A stretch of 64,000 bases of DNA from contig NC_088308.1 of assembly GCF_910592395.1 (NCBI RefSeq), forward strand, positions 22,955,501 to 23,019,500, read 5' to 3'. Source of the stretch: Lineus longissimus (lineage: Eukaryota; Nemertea; Pilidiophora; Heteronemertea; Lineidae). Positions 11,111-22,109 of this stretch are shown here, one piece after another. Numbering within the stretch: the stretch's first letter is position 1; the number at the start of each line of letters is the position of its first letter. The notes under the pieces were generated by a model. It did not search any database. It worked only from the letters and a program-made list of their open reading frames with translations, and was not told the DNA's origin. A program made the translations under genes and the position numbers.

Positions 11111-12238
11111 TTACGTTGGTTGCAGGCATTTGCTTGAGTGTCGGACGTTTTCACTTGCTTTCATGTAGTAATAAAACAGATCAAGATCCACTGCATGGGC
11201 AGCTATTGCGGTAAGATACCTGCACTGATCACCTTTCACGGCATTATAAAATGGAGCTGGATCCCTGAAGAATCTATCGTAGACAAATTTAGGGACAATA
11301 CCAAGATACTTAGCACACATACCAATGAAAACATCCTCGAAAGGAAAGTTTCTTTTCACCTGGAAGTATCCAGGGGCTTTAAAGGATGCATCATGAATCT
11401 CCTTCACAACCTTCATTGAAAAGAGCACGGCAAATCCTAAATTGTACGGTGGATAGGTTGCATTCTTGTATGCCTCGTGGCTAATGTACCACTTGTTACC
11501 CTTGTTCCTGTAGGCAGGGTTGGCGTTCATGCCGTAACCTCGATAAAGTTTTACCTCATCTGAAACCTTTAGAGTGTTCAGATAATCCACAGTGTTCTTT
11601 GGGTAAACGAACACGTCATCATCTACCTTCAAGACAAACCGAGCAACAGGGCATTCCTTCATAGCCCACTTGAATCCATTAAGGTTTTTTAACGTCAAAT
11701 TATAATACCCGTCATCGATTTCGCTTTGGACAATATCATTGTGTGTTTTACTTTCCAACAGTAATTCTTCCTGTCGAGTGGCGTTAAGTGCCTTGCCCAT
11801 GTAGAATATCACTTTTATGGAAAAGCCCCTGTAAGATGTGATGTTGCCCCAAGTCGACCGTACGACATGTCTCCTATGTTGATTGTTGACCGCACTTCCA
11901 ACCAAAATCAGCAGGAAAGCTGACGTAGATTCGGGACAAGGCGCAACCGGCTTGACAATCTCCTCATAACCAGTTCGTGAAGGTTCTGTGACAGGCAGCT
12001 TTGCAGAGGCAACCTTTAAAATCGGTACTTGTGGCTCCACCTTTAAATTTGGTACCTGCGGTAACTTTTGAAGAAGCGTATCGGCCAATTTACCTGCCTT
12101 CAGTGATTTAAAGAAGTCCGCTGTTACATCGGAGTACAGAGGCTTCCTCGTCGATGTCCTAATAACCAAACTAGTGTAAAGAATGGAAAATGCCACAAGC
12201 AATGCAAGAACACCGATGAGCTGAATGATATATGCCAT
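11111..12238 (-). CDS. Beta-1,3-galactosyltransferase-like enzyme, copy A (GT31)
   Basis: This is one continuous coding exon of 375 residues from ATG to stop. A type II signal anchor (residues about 3-26, LIGVLALLVAFSILY) is followed by a stem and then the GT31 domain: VRSTWGN (126-132), KVDDDVFV with the metal-binding DDD at 206-208, YPPYNLGFA (262-270) and the catalytic-region EDVFIG (301-306). Enzymes of this family sit in the Golgi and transfer galactose or N-acetylhexosamine from a UDP-sugar in beta-1,3 linkage; donor and acceptor cannot be read from sequence. N132 in WGNIT is an N-glycosylation sequon. It lies outside the tandem duplication, yet its core at 11301-11760 is nearly identical to copies B and D, whereas the anchor, stem and last 60 residues differ. 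Confidence 0.9.
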   Translation of the reverse strand: MAYIIQLIGVLALLVAFSILYTSLVIRTSTRKPLYSDVTADFFKSLKAGKLADTLLQKLPQVPNLKVEPQVPILKVASAKLPVTEPSRTGYEEIVKPVAPCPESTSAFLLILVGSAVNNQHRRHVVRSTWGNITSYRGFSIKVIFYMGKALNATRQEELLLESKTHNDIVQSEIDDGYYNLTLKNLNGFKWAMKECPVARFVLKVDDDVFVYPKNTVDYLNTLKVSDEVKLYRGYGMNANPAYRNKGNKWYISHEAYKNATYPPYNLGFAVLFSMKVVKEIHDASFKAPGYFQVKRNFPFEDVFIGMCAKYLGIVPKFVYDRFFRDPAPFYNAVKGDQCRYLTAIAAHAVDLDLFYYYMKASENVRHSSKCLQPT

Positions 12239-12473
12239 AGTTAGGTTACTCCTAGTTATTTCCTTAAGTCACGACCCAAAGATAGAAATGGATCAGGATA
12301 CTCGAGATGATGCTGATGGTGAAGTAATCAATTTGTGATTTGTTTTGGGTTTTGAATGCCACTCTCGACACATCAAAGTATCACTCGTTGATTTCGTGTT
12401 CTGCGCTTCTACCACTTTTTCGTGGTTTCGGTCGATTAATGTCCTTCGTTTCTTTCGACCATTCCCTACTTCT

Positions 12474-14420
12474 CTCGATGCCCTTCTAGACGATCCATCA
12501 GCCAATACCAACGTATCGTCTGAACAAGTGAATTTAGTTACATGTATTTTGAACTGTTCTCGGAATCTGATTTCCAGATCGAAATGAAACAAATACGCGT
12601 CAATCGGTTTGCAAGAGCATGCTCACTTCGTCTCGATTCTTGCCTGCAAAAATTCGAAAAATAATCGGCAAATCCAAAACGTTTGGTGCGTCTCCCTTAT
12701 ATCAATGTCGCAAGTTAGAACGTAGCAATACGGAACATAATCGAGGAAATTTATGTCATTATCAATGTTATCTCCAGATCATAGATATACATGTATATGT
12801 ACATGTAGGTTCCATGTCACAGAGCGGACAAGTGCCACGCGCACATCTCGCGAAATTGTCTCTTCATCATGCGCCGTCTGCCTGCCGGGTGTTACAGAAG
12901 TTATGTAACCCAAAGCCTATACGGGCTTCAGTGATGGCCTTTTGGTGATATAGAATGATGACCTGCTGTTTACCTCTTACATAAAGGTATATTATGACAA
13001 ACATATCCTCTGAGTTAGCGCGCACAAGGCTGAAGCAGATCATCCACGTTATTACATGGACGTGAACTTTATCATTGGCTCATGAATTCTAAAGTGGAAG
13101 TGTCGGGAGAAGGTGTATATCCAACACTGCTGCCGTGTCCAACATGGAGTATTCACTTCCCAAGACGAGAGAGCATCGCCTGGGGAAACTCGTTAGACTA
13201 TTTATATTAGCCAAACACGTTATCTAAACCATTTTTTTACCATTTTGAGAAAATGCTATACCAAGGAGCTTTGAACGCTCCCACTGGGAACCGCATATAA
13301 GGCCATACGGTCGAAGAGAAATGTGTGTCCTTCTCTGTAAAAAGTCTTTCATCCTGTTACATGTACATGTAAATTCAATGACGGTAGCCATGGTATAGCG
13401 GCGGTATTGATATTAACCTTTCGGCGCATATCGGTACCTGTGGTACTTACCATAAGGGGGAAATGGGGTGGGTTGGGGTGCTCAAAAACCTATTGTAGTA
13501 ATATTGTACATGTATATTATTTTTTCCTAGAGTGAGCGCCGACAATTGCCGTGGAACAGAATACAAGCTTGTCGAGGCGGCGCTCGTCTTTTCTACAAAG
13601 TTGTAACGGGAGGTATCGGGGGGGGGGGGGAATGTTCCAAACAGATGCCTGACACTAAAATGCATTTATACGTCGTCGTTCGTACACATTGCTTTTCTTG
13701 TCCAGTGCGAAACCTGCCTATCGTCCGTTGCGGTGGTCGTCGATGGTCTTGCCCGCGTCGTCATGAAGCTGGCATGAGTACCGTATACCGATAATACGTC
13801 CTTAAATACTGACAATTGTATACGCGGCATCATGTTTTCAATTCTACGTTAAGTATAATGGTCATTTGCACCAAATCTGCGAACATGGTTGTATCATGCG
13901 AGTGTTGGGACACTGCTCGAAAGAAGAGCATAAGCATTCGTGTTTGAATTGCGGCTTCTAAACCAACTAATTTATTATCACAAATAAAAGCAATTGCAAT
14001 AACCAGTCAAGCAAGGAACCCCATTTTCTACATGTATAGGCACGTCATGGTTTCTCCAGGGCTGAGTTGTTCAAAATAACGTTAGCTTTAACGGGGACGT
14101 TAAGTCTTAACGTGAACATCTTAATGAGTTTAACTTAAAGAGATAACGTCCTTAAGGATACTTAACGTAACCGTTAGGGATAACGTGACTTTTGTGCTTT
14201 TGAACAACTGGGCCCTGGGCATGAAGTTGTAACATCGTCAAATCGGGGAATTTCGAGGGGGCTTGGCTACTTCGCCGTTTGGCGATCCTTGTTTGACTGA
14301 TACATTAACATTGAACAAGATGGAAAATAACGTAGGAAGGAGGTTCTTCGGAAGTAGGTACATGTAGAAAGTAGTCTAATTCAGTATTTTTAAGTCACTG
14401 ATACATGTCAGTATGTAGCT
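12474..14420. other. Unit 1 non-coding stretch downstream of copy B
   Basis: This is the 3' flank of copy B. It includes TACATGTA-rich tracts (about 12786-12808), a G homopolymer at about 13618-13630 that is only four G long in unit 2, and a minus-strand AATAAA at 13971-13976, roughly 450 bp past the copy B stop, that is also kept in unit 2. Open frames here are broken by indels in the other unit and are therefore not coding. Confidence 0.5.
14059..14220. mobile_element. MITE-like non-autonomous DNA transposon, about 158 bp
   Basis: Terminal inverted repeats are visible: left GGGCTGAGTTGTTCAAAA at 14059, right TTTTGAACAACTGGGCCC ending at 14216, matching at all but two positions. The interior is rich in TTAACGT / ACGTTAA words and can fold on itself. 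GGGC flanks both ends (14059-14062 and 14217-14220). The paralogous unit 2 reads CTCCAGGGCATGAAG with one GGGC and no insert, so GGGC may be a 4-bp target duplication. No protein is encoded. The transposase family is not identified. Confidence 0.8.
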
Positions 14421-15461
14421 TTACGTTTGTTTCGCGCATAAGTTTGACTCTCGGACTATTTCGCTTGCTTTTGAATAATAGCAAAACCAATCGGGGTTAA
14501 GTGCGTGGGCAGCTATTGCGGTGAGATACTTGCACTGGTTCGCTGATACTGCATCGGAAAATGAAGGTGGATTCCTGAAAAATCTGTCATATACAGCTTC
14601 CGGGACAATGCCAAGATACTTAGCACACATACCAATGAAAACATCCTCGAAAGGAAAGTTTCTTTTCACCTGGAAGTATCCAGGGGCTTTAAAGGATGCA
14701 TCATGAATCTCCTTCACAACCTTCATAGAAAAGAGCACGGCAAATCCTAAATTGTATGGTGGATAGGTTGCATTCTTGTATGCCTCGTGGCTAATGTACC
14801 ACTTGTTACCCTTGTTCCTGTAGGCAGGGTTGGCGCTCATGCGGTAACCTTGATAAAGTTTTACCTCATGTGAAACCTTTAGAGTGTCCAAGTGATCCAC
14901 AGTATTCTTTGGGTAAACGAACACGTCATCATCTACCTTCAAGACAAACCGAGCAACAGGGCATTCCTTCATAGCCCACTTGAATCCATTAAGGTTTTTC
15001 AACGTTAAATTATAATACCCGTCATCGATTTCGCTTTGGACAATATCATTGTGTGTCTTACTCTCAGACAGCAATTCGCGCTGTTTATTGTAGTTAAGTG
15101 CTTTACCCATGTAGAATATCACCTTTATGGAATATCCTTTGTGAGATGTGATGTTACCCCAAGTCGACCTCACGAGGTGTCTCCTGTAGTGATTCGTGAC
15201 CGGACTCCCCACCAATATCAGCAGAAAAGCGGACGTAGACTCGGGACAAGGAGAAACAGGCTTCACAGTCCACTCCGCATATGTGTCCATTGGGGCTGTT
15301 GCTTCTTCACCCTTTGGCCCTCCTTCACTTCTCAGACGTATAACCGTTTCAGTTACATTCTTGGATCTCCGACTGTAATCCTTGGTCCTCTTTGAAAGGT
15401 TCAACAACAGAAACGCAGACAACAGGATAACACCCAAAAAAACTAGGCGAGCCCTTGTCAT
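14421..15461 (-). CDS. Beta-1,3-galactosyltransferase-like enzyme, copy B (GT31)
   Basis: A single coding exon gives 346 residues, starting with ATG in MTRARLVFLG. The signal anchor is at about 6-21 (LVFLGVILLSAFLLLN), and the stem is shorter than in copy A. GT31 motifs are VRSTWGN (97-103), DDD at 177-179 inside KVDDDVFVYP, and EDVFIG from 272. A splice acceptor (TTTTTCAG) ends 64 bp upstream of the ATG at 15526-15528, so a non-coding 5' exon probably lies further upstream; a coding region in one exon is usual for this family. It is the unit 1 partner of copy D. Probably a Golgi glycosyltransferase of unknown acceptor. Confidence 0.9.
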   Translation of the reverse strand: MTRARLVFLGVILLSAFLLLNLSKRTKDYSRRSKNVTETVIRLRSEGGPKGEEATAPMDTYAEWTVKPVSPCPESTSAFLLILVGSPVTNHYRRHLVRSTWGNITSHKGYSIKVIFYMGKALNYNKQRELLSESKTHNDIVQSEIDDGYYNLTLKNLNGFKWAMKECPVARFVLKVDDDVFVYPKNTVDHLDTLKVSHEVKLYQGYRMSANPAYRNKGNKWYISHEAYKNATYPPYNLGFAVLFSMKVVKEIHDASFKAPGYFQVKRNFPFEDVFIGMCAKYLGIVPEAVYDRFFRNPPSFSDAVSANQCKYLTAIAAHALNPDWFCYYSKASEIVRESNLCAKQT

Positions 15462-15525
15462 GATTCTGAATGAAGACTTCTTGGTCTGGCTTGTGTCTAG
15501 CTCGCTCTTTTAAGAATCTTGAAAC

Positions 15526-16510
15526 CTGAAAAAGAATTTGATGAGCTGATGTAAACATATGAGAGTATACATATATATTGACCATTTCGTTAGCGAGTGC
15601 CTGTGTAATGGTATTAGGCTAAGGTCAATTACGTTGGCTTATTTGGCCCATGCGTTCCTTGTAATCCATCTTTCCATTTCGAAGGTCAACAAAGGTACAT
15701 GCTTTAGATACCCATATTTTGCCAAAGTTAGTTACGCCCCTGCTCTGCCTGTTAAATCTGTGAAGAAATAAAAGTTGTTCCTACTATACCGTCAGATTGA
15801 GTTTTTCTTTCTGGTAAGAGGGTCAAGGAAGGGTGTTCTCAACGTCCTTAGAGAAACTTGTCTGATGTTAGTTAGTCCGGTAAATGTGCTATCAATGGTG
15901 AATTTTGTCTATATGCTTACTAAAAAAATCATGATTGTACCTGTTTGACAATCCCTACTCTTGTCACGGTCGTCAATGGTATAAAGACTATAATAGTTTG
16001 TCATCTTGAACAAAAAAGCAGGCGCAACGTTCCGTATACGACTGGGCACGCGGGGAGGCCTTGAACTCATTCGGCCACATACCGACAAATTACATTGTGT
16101 GGCCCTAATTTGCTTTAGCCACGGATCCTTTGGATCTAAAGGGTCTTTATTCCCAATTCAAATATTCCACAAATAAAAGGGCATTGTGGTAAAGGAAAGG
16201 ACATAACTAATCATTTTAATCATTGCTGTATTCCACGGAATGATGAGGTTCATTTTTAGCTCCGGTACATATAGGTTCTGAGGGAAAACATGGTCGACAT
16301 AAACACACTGTCATTTCGAAAGAGCAGGCTATGTGAGATTCACGATGTCAAACTTTCCCGGCACTTTCCGCTTTCCACCCACATGTTTAATGTCATAAGA
16401 GAAAAGCGGAAGCAGCTACGTCACTCTGGAGTTTTTTTTGTACCGTTTATGCATGTAGCTGACAAAGAATATGAGTCCACTGGATTCAATTGGCAATCGA
16501 TCTTGGTCGG
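15526..16510. other. Unit 1 intergenic region between copies C and B
   Basis: This lies upstream of copy B and downstream of copy C. It should contain the copy B promoter and first non-coding exon, but I cannot place them. The sequence is largely shared with 23215-24189 in unit 2, with small indels. The open frames at 15559 and 16290 on the plus strand are not preserved in unit 2. Confidence 0.4.
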
Positions 16511-17578
16511 TCAAACACACCTATTTGCGCTTCGAATTTTCTCACCAGCTTCCAAATAGTAATAAAACATTTTACGGTCCACACCATACGCGGCTATCGA
16601 TTGTACAAACTGACATTCGTCTTTCTTGAGGTTTTCCTCAAATGAGCTAGGATCATGGTAGAATCTGGTATACTGAAACGTAGGGTTAATTCCAAGGTAT
16701 TTGGCACATATGCCAATGAAAACGTCATCGAAAGGGAAGTCTCTATTCAATTGAAAGTGCCCTTGAACCTTAAATGAAGCGGCATGTAAATCATTAACAA
16801 CTTTCATTGAGAAAAGTGATGCGAATCCCAAAATGTAGGGTGGATACGTGTCGTTTTTGTAGGCCTCATAGCTTATATACCACTTTCCACCCTCGTTCCT
16901 GAAGGCGGGACTTTTACTCACGCCATAACCCTGATACAACGTAGACTCATCCTCAGGTGTCAAATATTTCAAGTAGTCTACAGCGTTCCTCACGTTCACA
17001 AACACGTCATCATCAACTTTCAAAACGAAACGCGCTACAGCACACTCCGAACCTGCCCACTGAAATGCTGCTAATGTCTTCAAAGTTAAACGATCATCAG
17101 CGACTTCACTTTGGAAAATATCGTTATGGGAAATACTTTCAGACATAAGCTCTCTTTGTTGACTAGAATTCCGTGGCTTCCCCATGTAGAAAAGCACCTT
17201 GATCGTGTAACCTTTGTGTGATTTGACAGCGCCCCAGCTTAAGCGGACGACGCTTCTTATGTGATGATTCTTTGGGGGACTCGCGACTAACACCAAGAGG
17301 AAAGTAGAGGAGCCTCCGCAAGGCATAGCGGACTTTATTGTGTCCGTATTTAGCTCCAAACCCGATGCCATCACGGGAGCTTTAAGAGTAGCAGATGCTT
17401 TGGCGTAACGGAGCAACTCCGATCCTCCCTTTTCTCCCAGTCCAAGACGCATGAACTCATCGGTTACATCCTGGTATATGCCACTGTTCTTCTGGGTCTT
17501 CTTTGAGAGAGTATACAACAGAAACAAGGATAACTGTAGCATGACAACTGTCACTAAAACTAGACGAGCGCGTGCCAT
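16511..17578 (-). CDS. Beta-1,3-galactosyltransferase-like enzyme, copy C (GT31)
   Basis: A single coding exon gives 355 residues from the ATG of MARARLVLVT at 17578. The frame is open upstream to about 17680 but holds no ATG there, and a splice acceptor (ATATTTCAG) at 17650-17652 places a 5' UTR boundary. The signal anchor is at about 6-22; VRLSWG at 111-116, KVDDDVFVN with DDD at 189-191, and FDDVFIGICAKYLG towards the end replace the forms in A, B and D. VDDDVFVN is close to the classical B3GALT form. C and its partner E form a subfamily clearly distinct from A/B/D, so the founding pair of genes is older than the tandem duplication. Probably a Golgi enzyme; substrate unknown. Confidence 0.9.
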   Translation of the reverse strand: MARARLVLVTVVMLQLSLFLLYTLSKKTQKNSGIYQDVTDEFMRLGLGEKGGSELLRYAKASATLKAPVMASGLELNTDTIKSAMPCGGSSTFLLVLVASPPKNHHIRSVVRLSWGAVKSHKGYTIKVLFYMGKPRNSSQQRELMSESISHNDIFQSEVADDRLTLKTLAAFQWAGSECAVARFVLKVDDDVFVNVRNAVDYLKYLTPEDESTLYQGYGVSKSPAFRNEGGKWYISYEAYKNDTYPPYILGFASLFSMKVVNDLHAASFKVQGHFQLNRDFPFDDVFIGICAKYLGINPTFQYTRFYHDPSSFEENLKKDECQFVQSIAAYGVDRKMFYYYLEAGEKIRSANRCV

Positions 17579-17649
17579 GTTTCTGAAGGAAGACGTCTGG
17601 GTTTGGGTGGTGTCTATTTCCCTTCCTACCGACCGATCTCTCAAAAATC

Positions 17650-20314
17650 CTGAAATATCAAAGGATACAATGTTCTTCACACGTCTGGGTGCAGAGATTT
17701 TTCATGGCATATTTTCATTAGAAGTGAAGCTTTAAGAAGGCACCGTCATAAGAACATGAACAAACAATATTTTTTGAGAGTGGCATTGCAGACCTCACAG
17801 AAACATGCCACACGAGACCCCGCCTGAGACTACCCGGTGAAACTACATGGCGTCTGTTCCTGATTAATAAGTCGAATAAAGTTATTCTTACCGTCAGATG
17901 TGAAAGTTTTCTGCCTGATGTGAAGGTCAAATCGTTTTTACCGACCCGAGAAAAACTTCTGTGATGGGTTTGGAAGTCCAATACAAGTCGTGTACAACCA
18001 ACTACTGCACATGTATAGGAAACCTCCCACAATACCCTTGGTCCCTAAATGGTATATTCGATAAAAAATCAGTCCTGATGAGGCCTATGATTTGCAAGCA
18101 AGTCATAGGCCTGATCATTGACCTCTTTGGATTCACCAAGATGATATGTTTTTGCCTGTTGCGCACATATAACTACTATTATCTTGTCACCACGTACCGG
18201 TCATGGTCTTTACTTGTATACAAAGGGGCCAAAATGTTACATCAATGTTGGCTTCCATTGACCCATGATAATGGTATTTAGTATGTAATTCATCAAGCAT
18301 GCAGGCGCAAAGTTCCATAAATGCTATACGAAAGGGCACGGGAAGGCCTGTGTGAAACAGCACCAAAACTGACTAAATAGCGTCCATATACACAGTAGTG
18401 TATACATGTAATTCGTTGATGATGATAGCCCCTTTTGTTGAAAAAAACCAACAAACTGACAAACGTTTTCATCGCAAATCACAATGTGTTTATTCCTCCA
18501 TCATATTCAACAGAGATGTTATTGACATCGATACACAATTCGGTCTCATACAGGCAGTAAAATGAGGATGTTGGTTCCTGAAATTTTTTCTACAAGGTAA
18601 ATTTTCGCCCCGTTATACCCAGGATCTTTGACCAATATCACTGTCGAAGTGTTCTCACCTCAAAATCTAGCCAGCGGCATTCTATGGGGCTATTTTCGAT
18701 ATCAAACACACAGTCACGAAAAGGAAGCGTGACAAATTACCCAGTTTGCTGCTACTTAAATTCTCTAGAACACGATCCTCTATCGGCGTATATGTACCGT
18801 TTATTCCCAATATATGTTTTGGTGGCCAGATAAAAATATGATAATATTCCAAAAACATGTTAAATAAAGAACGAGTCTGTATCTATATATTAATGTGACT
18901 CTTACTTTATGTACACGAGGGATTATAGCATGGCATAAGAAATTACAAAACTAAGTACAAGAAATTTAACATGATATACTATGAGTGAAAACTACACTGA
19001 CGTAAATTCTACTATACCTTGTGCTCGTTTAAGGAACAATAACCTCTTATAAAAGAAATATTTCCCAGGACTTTTTACGGGCATTCTACATGTACATGTA
19101 CATGCCAGTCTTTTTAGCTTTCTTACAGAACCAAACATCTCTTGGAGTTCTGTAAAAAAACATTTTTTAGAAAACTTTAAGGTATCCCTATGGTACTTGA
19201 AACTCCCATCATGGATAACATTTATTTCTAGAGTGCAGCTTGCATCAGTGTGTTGTAGAAGCAGCAAAGCCCCTATACGTTGGTAGCTATTCAATTATTT
19301 CGGAAAACTGTTTAGAAGTCAAAAGAGTTGCAATCACTGACTAACCAGCAATAACAGTAAAGGCCTTATTCCACAAGGGCGTGGTTGGCCGGTAGAGGAA
19401 CTATGTATCATCAGGACGCTGATCGCATCATTGGTATATTTATAATGACAAAATGATTAGTAGCAATGTTTTGTCTTTTGTCTCACTCTTGTAATCGGGC
19501 CTTTCTTTGAAGTGCAACGTTGTAACGTGAAATGTTCCCAAAACTCTTGACTAAATAATTCGGGACTACTTTTCACAAAGGAAAGAAGTTGGTACCAGTA
19601 TAATGGCCGTTACTTTCAAACATATACTTGACGCCCGGTCTTTTTTGCAATAAATACCAGTGTTTTAGTACTGCTACACACACTACGCTCGTTAACACAT
19701 CACATAGTCATACAGTTACGTAAGATGAAGCTGTACCATGTAGCAAGCTGCGAAATATTGGTGAAAATTACAAAAATATTCATGAAAAGGCAGTAATCAT
19801 CTTGGCCAACCTATACGGCATCAAAAGTAGATAAGCATAAACGATCAACTTGCGTGAGTGGTTCTTCATGCCAAATGTTCTCATCCCCTAACACCGGTTT
19901 GACTGGTCAAAACTTTCTCTATGATAAGATTTACAAAGGTTTGGGTTTATAGTCTGATATCAACAACAGTAGAGGTAACACTAAAACCTTAGTGACAAAT
20001 ATTAAGTTAACGTCGAAATTCCACGCCGATTAATTGGCGGAAGTCTCAGCCTTCACAAGAAGAAGGTATACCGACGCACAACACCGATAGATCGGCATGC
20101 GAAATTCCGTTCATGCTTTTCCTCTACACGCACAGCATCGTTTGGTTAGATTCCGCCCTGAAAGATGGCTCAACATTCTCATTTTTTTCGAAAATACGAG
20201 AAATAAAATTGACCCGACTCCCACATGTTCATTGTGGTCGATTTAAAAAGAAAAGGCCTGGAGTAAAGGTTATCATCATAGCATTACAATACCGATCTGG
20301 AGGTTGTACGAAGA
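17650..20314. other. Unit 1 region upstream of copy C
   Basis: There is no gene I can support. It should hold the promoter and 5' exon of copy C. At 18081-18112 a hairpin has perfect 10-bp arms (AGGCCTATGA and TCATAGGCCT) around a 12-base loop; unit 2 lacks the left arm. The minus frame at 18992-19294 is broken in unit 2 and so is unlikely to be coding. Confidence 0.45.
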
Positions 20315-20316
20315 CT

Positions 20317-22109
20317 CGACGCTCTTGTAGACGATCCATCAGCCAATACCAACGTATCGTCTGAACAAGTGAATTTAGTTACATGTATTTTGGATTGTTC
20401 TCGGAATCTGATTTCCAGATCGAAATGAAACAAATACGCGTCAATCGGTTTGCAGGAGTAAAATGCTCACTTCGTCTCAATTCTTGCCTGTAAAAATTCG
20501 AAAAATAATCGGCAAATCCAAAACGTTTGGTGCGTCTCCCTTATATCAATGTCGCAAGTTAGAATGTCGCAATACGGAACATAATCGAGGAAATTTATGT
20601 CATTATCAATGTTATCTCCAGATCATAGATATACATGTATATGTACATGTAGGTTCCATGTCACAGACCGGCAAGTGCCACGAGAACATCCCACGAAATT
20701 GTCTCTTCATCATGCGCCGTCTGCCTGCCGGATGTTACAGAATTTATGTAACCCAAAGCCTATACGGGCTTCAGTGATGGCCATTTGGTGATATAGAATG
20801 ATGACCTGCTGTTTACCTCTTACATAAAGATATATTATGACAAACATTCCCTCTGAGCCAGCGCGCACAAGGCTGAAGCAGATCATCCACGTTATTACAT
20901 GGACGTGAACTTTATCATTGGTTCATGAATTCTAAAGTTGGAGTGTCGGGAGGAGGTGTATATCCAACACTGCTGCCGTGTCCAACATGGAGTATTCACT
21001 TCCCAAGACGAGAGAGCATCGCCTGGGGAAACTCGTCAGACTGTTTATCTTAGCCAAACACGTTATCTGAACCATTTTTTTTACCATTTTGAGAAAAAAC
21101 TGCTATGCCAAGGAGCTTTGAACGCTCCCACTGGGAACCGCATGAAAAGATACGGTCGAAGAGAAATGTGTGTCCTTCTCTGTAAAAAGTCTTTCATCCT
21201 GTTACATGTAAGTTCAGTGACGGTAGCCATGGTATAGCGGCGGTATTGATATTAACCTTTCGGTTGCATATCAGTACCTGTGGTACTTACCATAAGGGGA
21301 AAATGGAGTGGGTTGGGGTGCTCAAAAACCTATTGTTATTATTATTATTGTACATGTATATAATTTTTTTCTGAGGGTGAGCGCCGACAATTGCCGAGGA
21401 ACAGGAAACAAGCTTGTCCAGGCAGTGCTCGTCTTTTCTACACAGTTGTAACGGGAGGTATCGGGGAAAATGTTCCAAACAGATGCCTGATACTAAAATG
21501 CATTCATACGTCGTCGTTCGTACACATTGCTTTTCCAAAAGTCTTGTCCAGTGCAAAACCTGCCTATCGTCCGTTGTGCGGGTGGTCGTCGATGGTCTTG
21601 CCGTCGTCATGAAGCTGGCATGAGTACCGTATACCGATAATACGTCCTTAAATACTGACAATTGTACGCGGCATCATGTTATCAATTCTACGTTAAGTAT
21701 AATGGTTATTTGCACCAAATCTGCGAACATGGTTGTATCATGCGAGTGTTGGGACACTGCTCGAAAGAAGAGCATAAGCATTCGTGTTTGAATTGCGGCT
21801 TCTAAACCAACTAATTTATTATCACAAATAAAAGCAATTGCAATAACCAGTCAAGCAAGGATCCCCGTTTTCTACATGTATAGGCACGCCATGGTTTCTC
21901 CAGGGCATGAAGTTGTAACATCGTCAAATCGGGGAATTTCAAAAGGGGGGCTTGGCGACTTCGCCGTTTGGCGATCCTTGTTTGACTGATACATTAACAT
22001 TGAACAAGATGGAAAATAACGTAGGAGGGAGGTTCTTCGGAAGTAGGTACATGTAGCAAGTAGTCTAATTCAGTATTTTTAAGTCACTGATACATGTCAG
22101 TATGTAGCT
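20317..22109. other. Unit 2 non-coding stretch downstream of copy D
   Basis: This is the counterpart of 12474-14420 without the transposon-like insert. The empty site CTCCAGGGCATGAAG lies near 21898-21912. A short TTATTATTATTATT run at about 21334 replaces a less regular stretch of unit 1. A minus-strand AATAAA at 21815-21820 matches the one in unit 1. There is no coding evidence. Confidence 0.5.

Larger units (their letters stand above)
12474..20316. repeat. Tandem segmental duplication, unit 1 (carries galactosyltransferases B and C)
   Basis: The segment from CTCGATGCCC at 12474 repeats as CTCGACGCTC at 20315, a period of 7841 bp. The end of unit 1 (TTGTACGAAGACT, 20304-20316) matches the end of unit 2 at 27952, after which the sequences part. 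The two-base CT shared at all breakpoints fits a microhomology-mediated tandem duplication. Long stretches such as 18481-19000 against 26104-26620 differ at only a few positions. The main unit 1-only sequences are the 158-bp element at 14059-14220 and about 46 bp near 18045-18092. Confidence 0.92.

Noticed and set aside
17579-17680. N-terminal extension of galactosyltransferase copy C
   Set aside because: No ATG in the extension, and a splice acceptor at 17650 marks it as 5' UTR. The signal anchor follows the ATG at 17578.
18992-19294. 100-codon minus-strand frame
   Set aside because: The near-identical copy in unit 2 (about 26620-26920) is interrupted, so there is no sign of selection on a protein.
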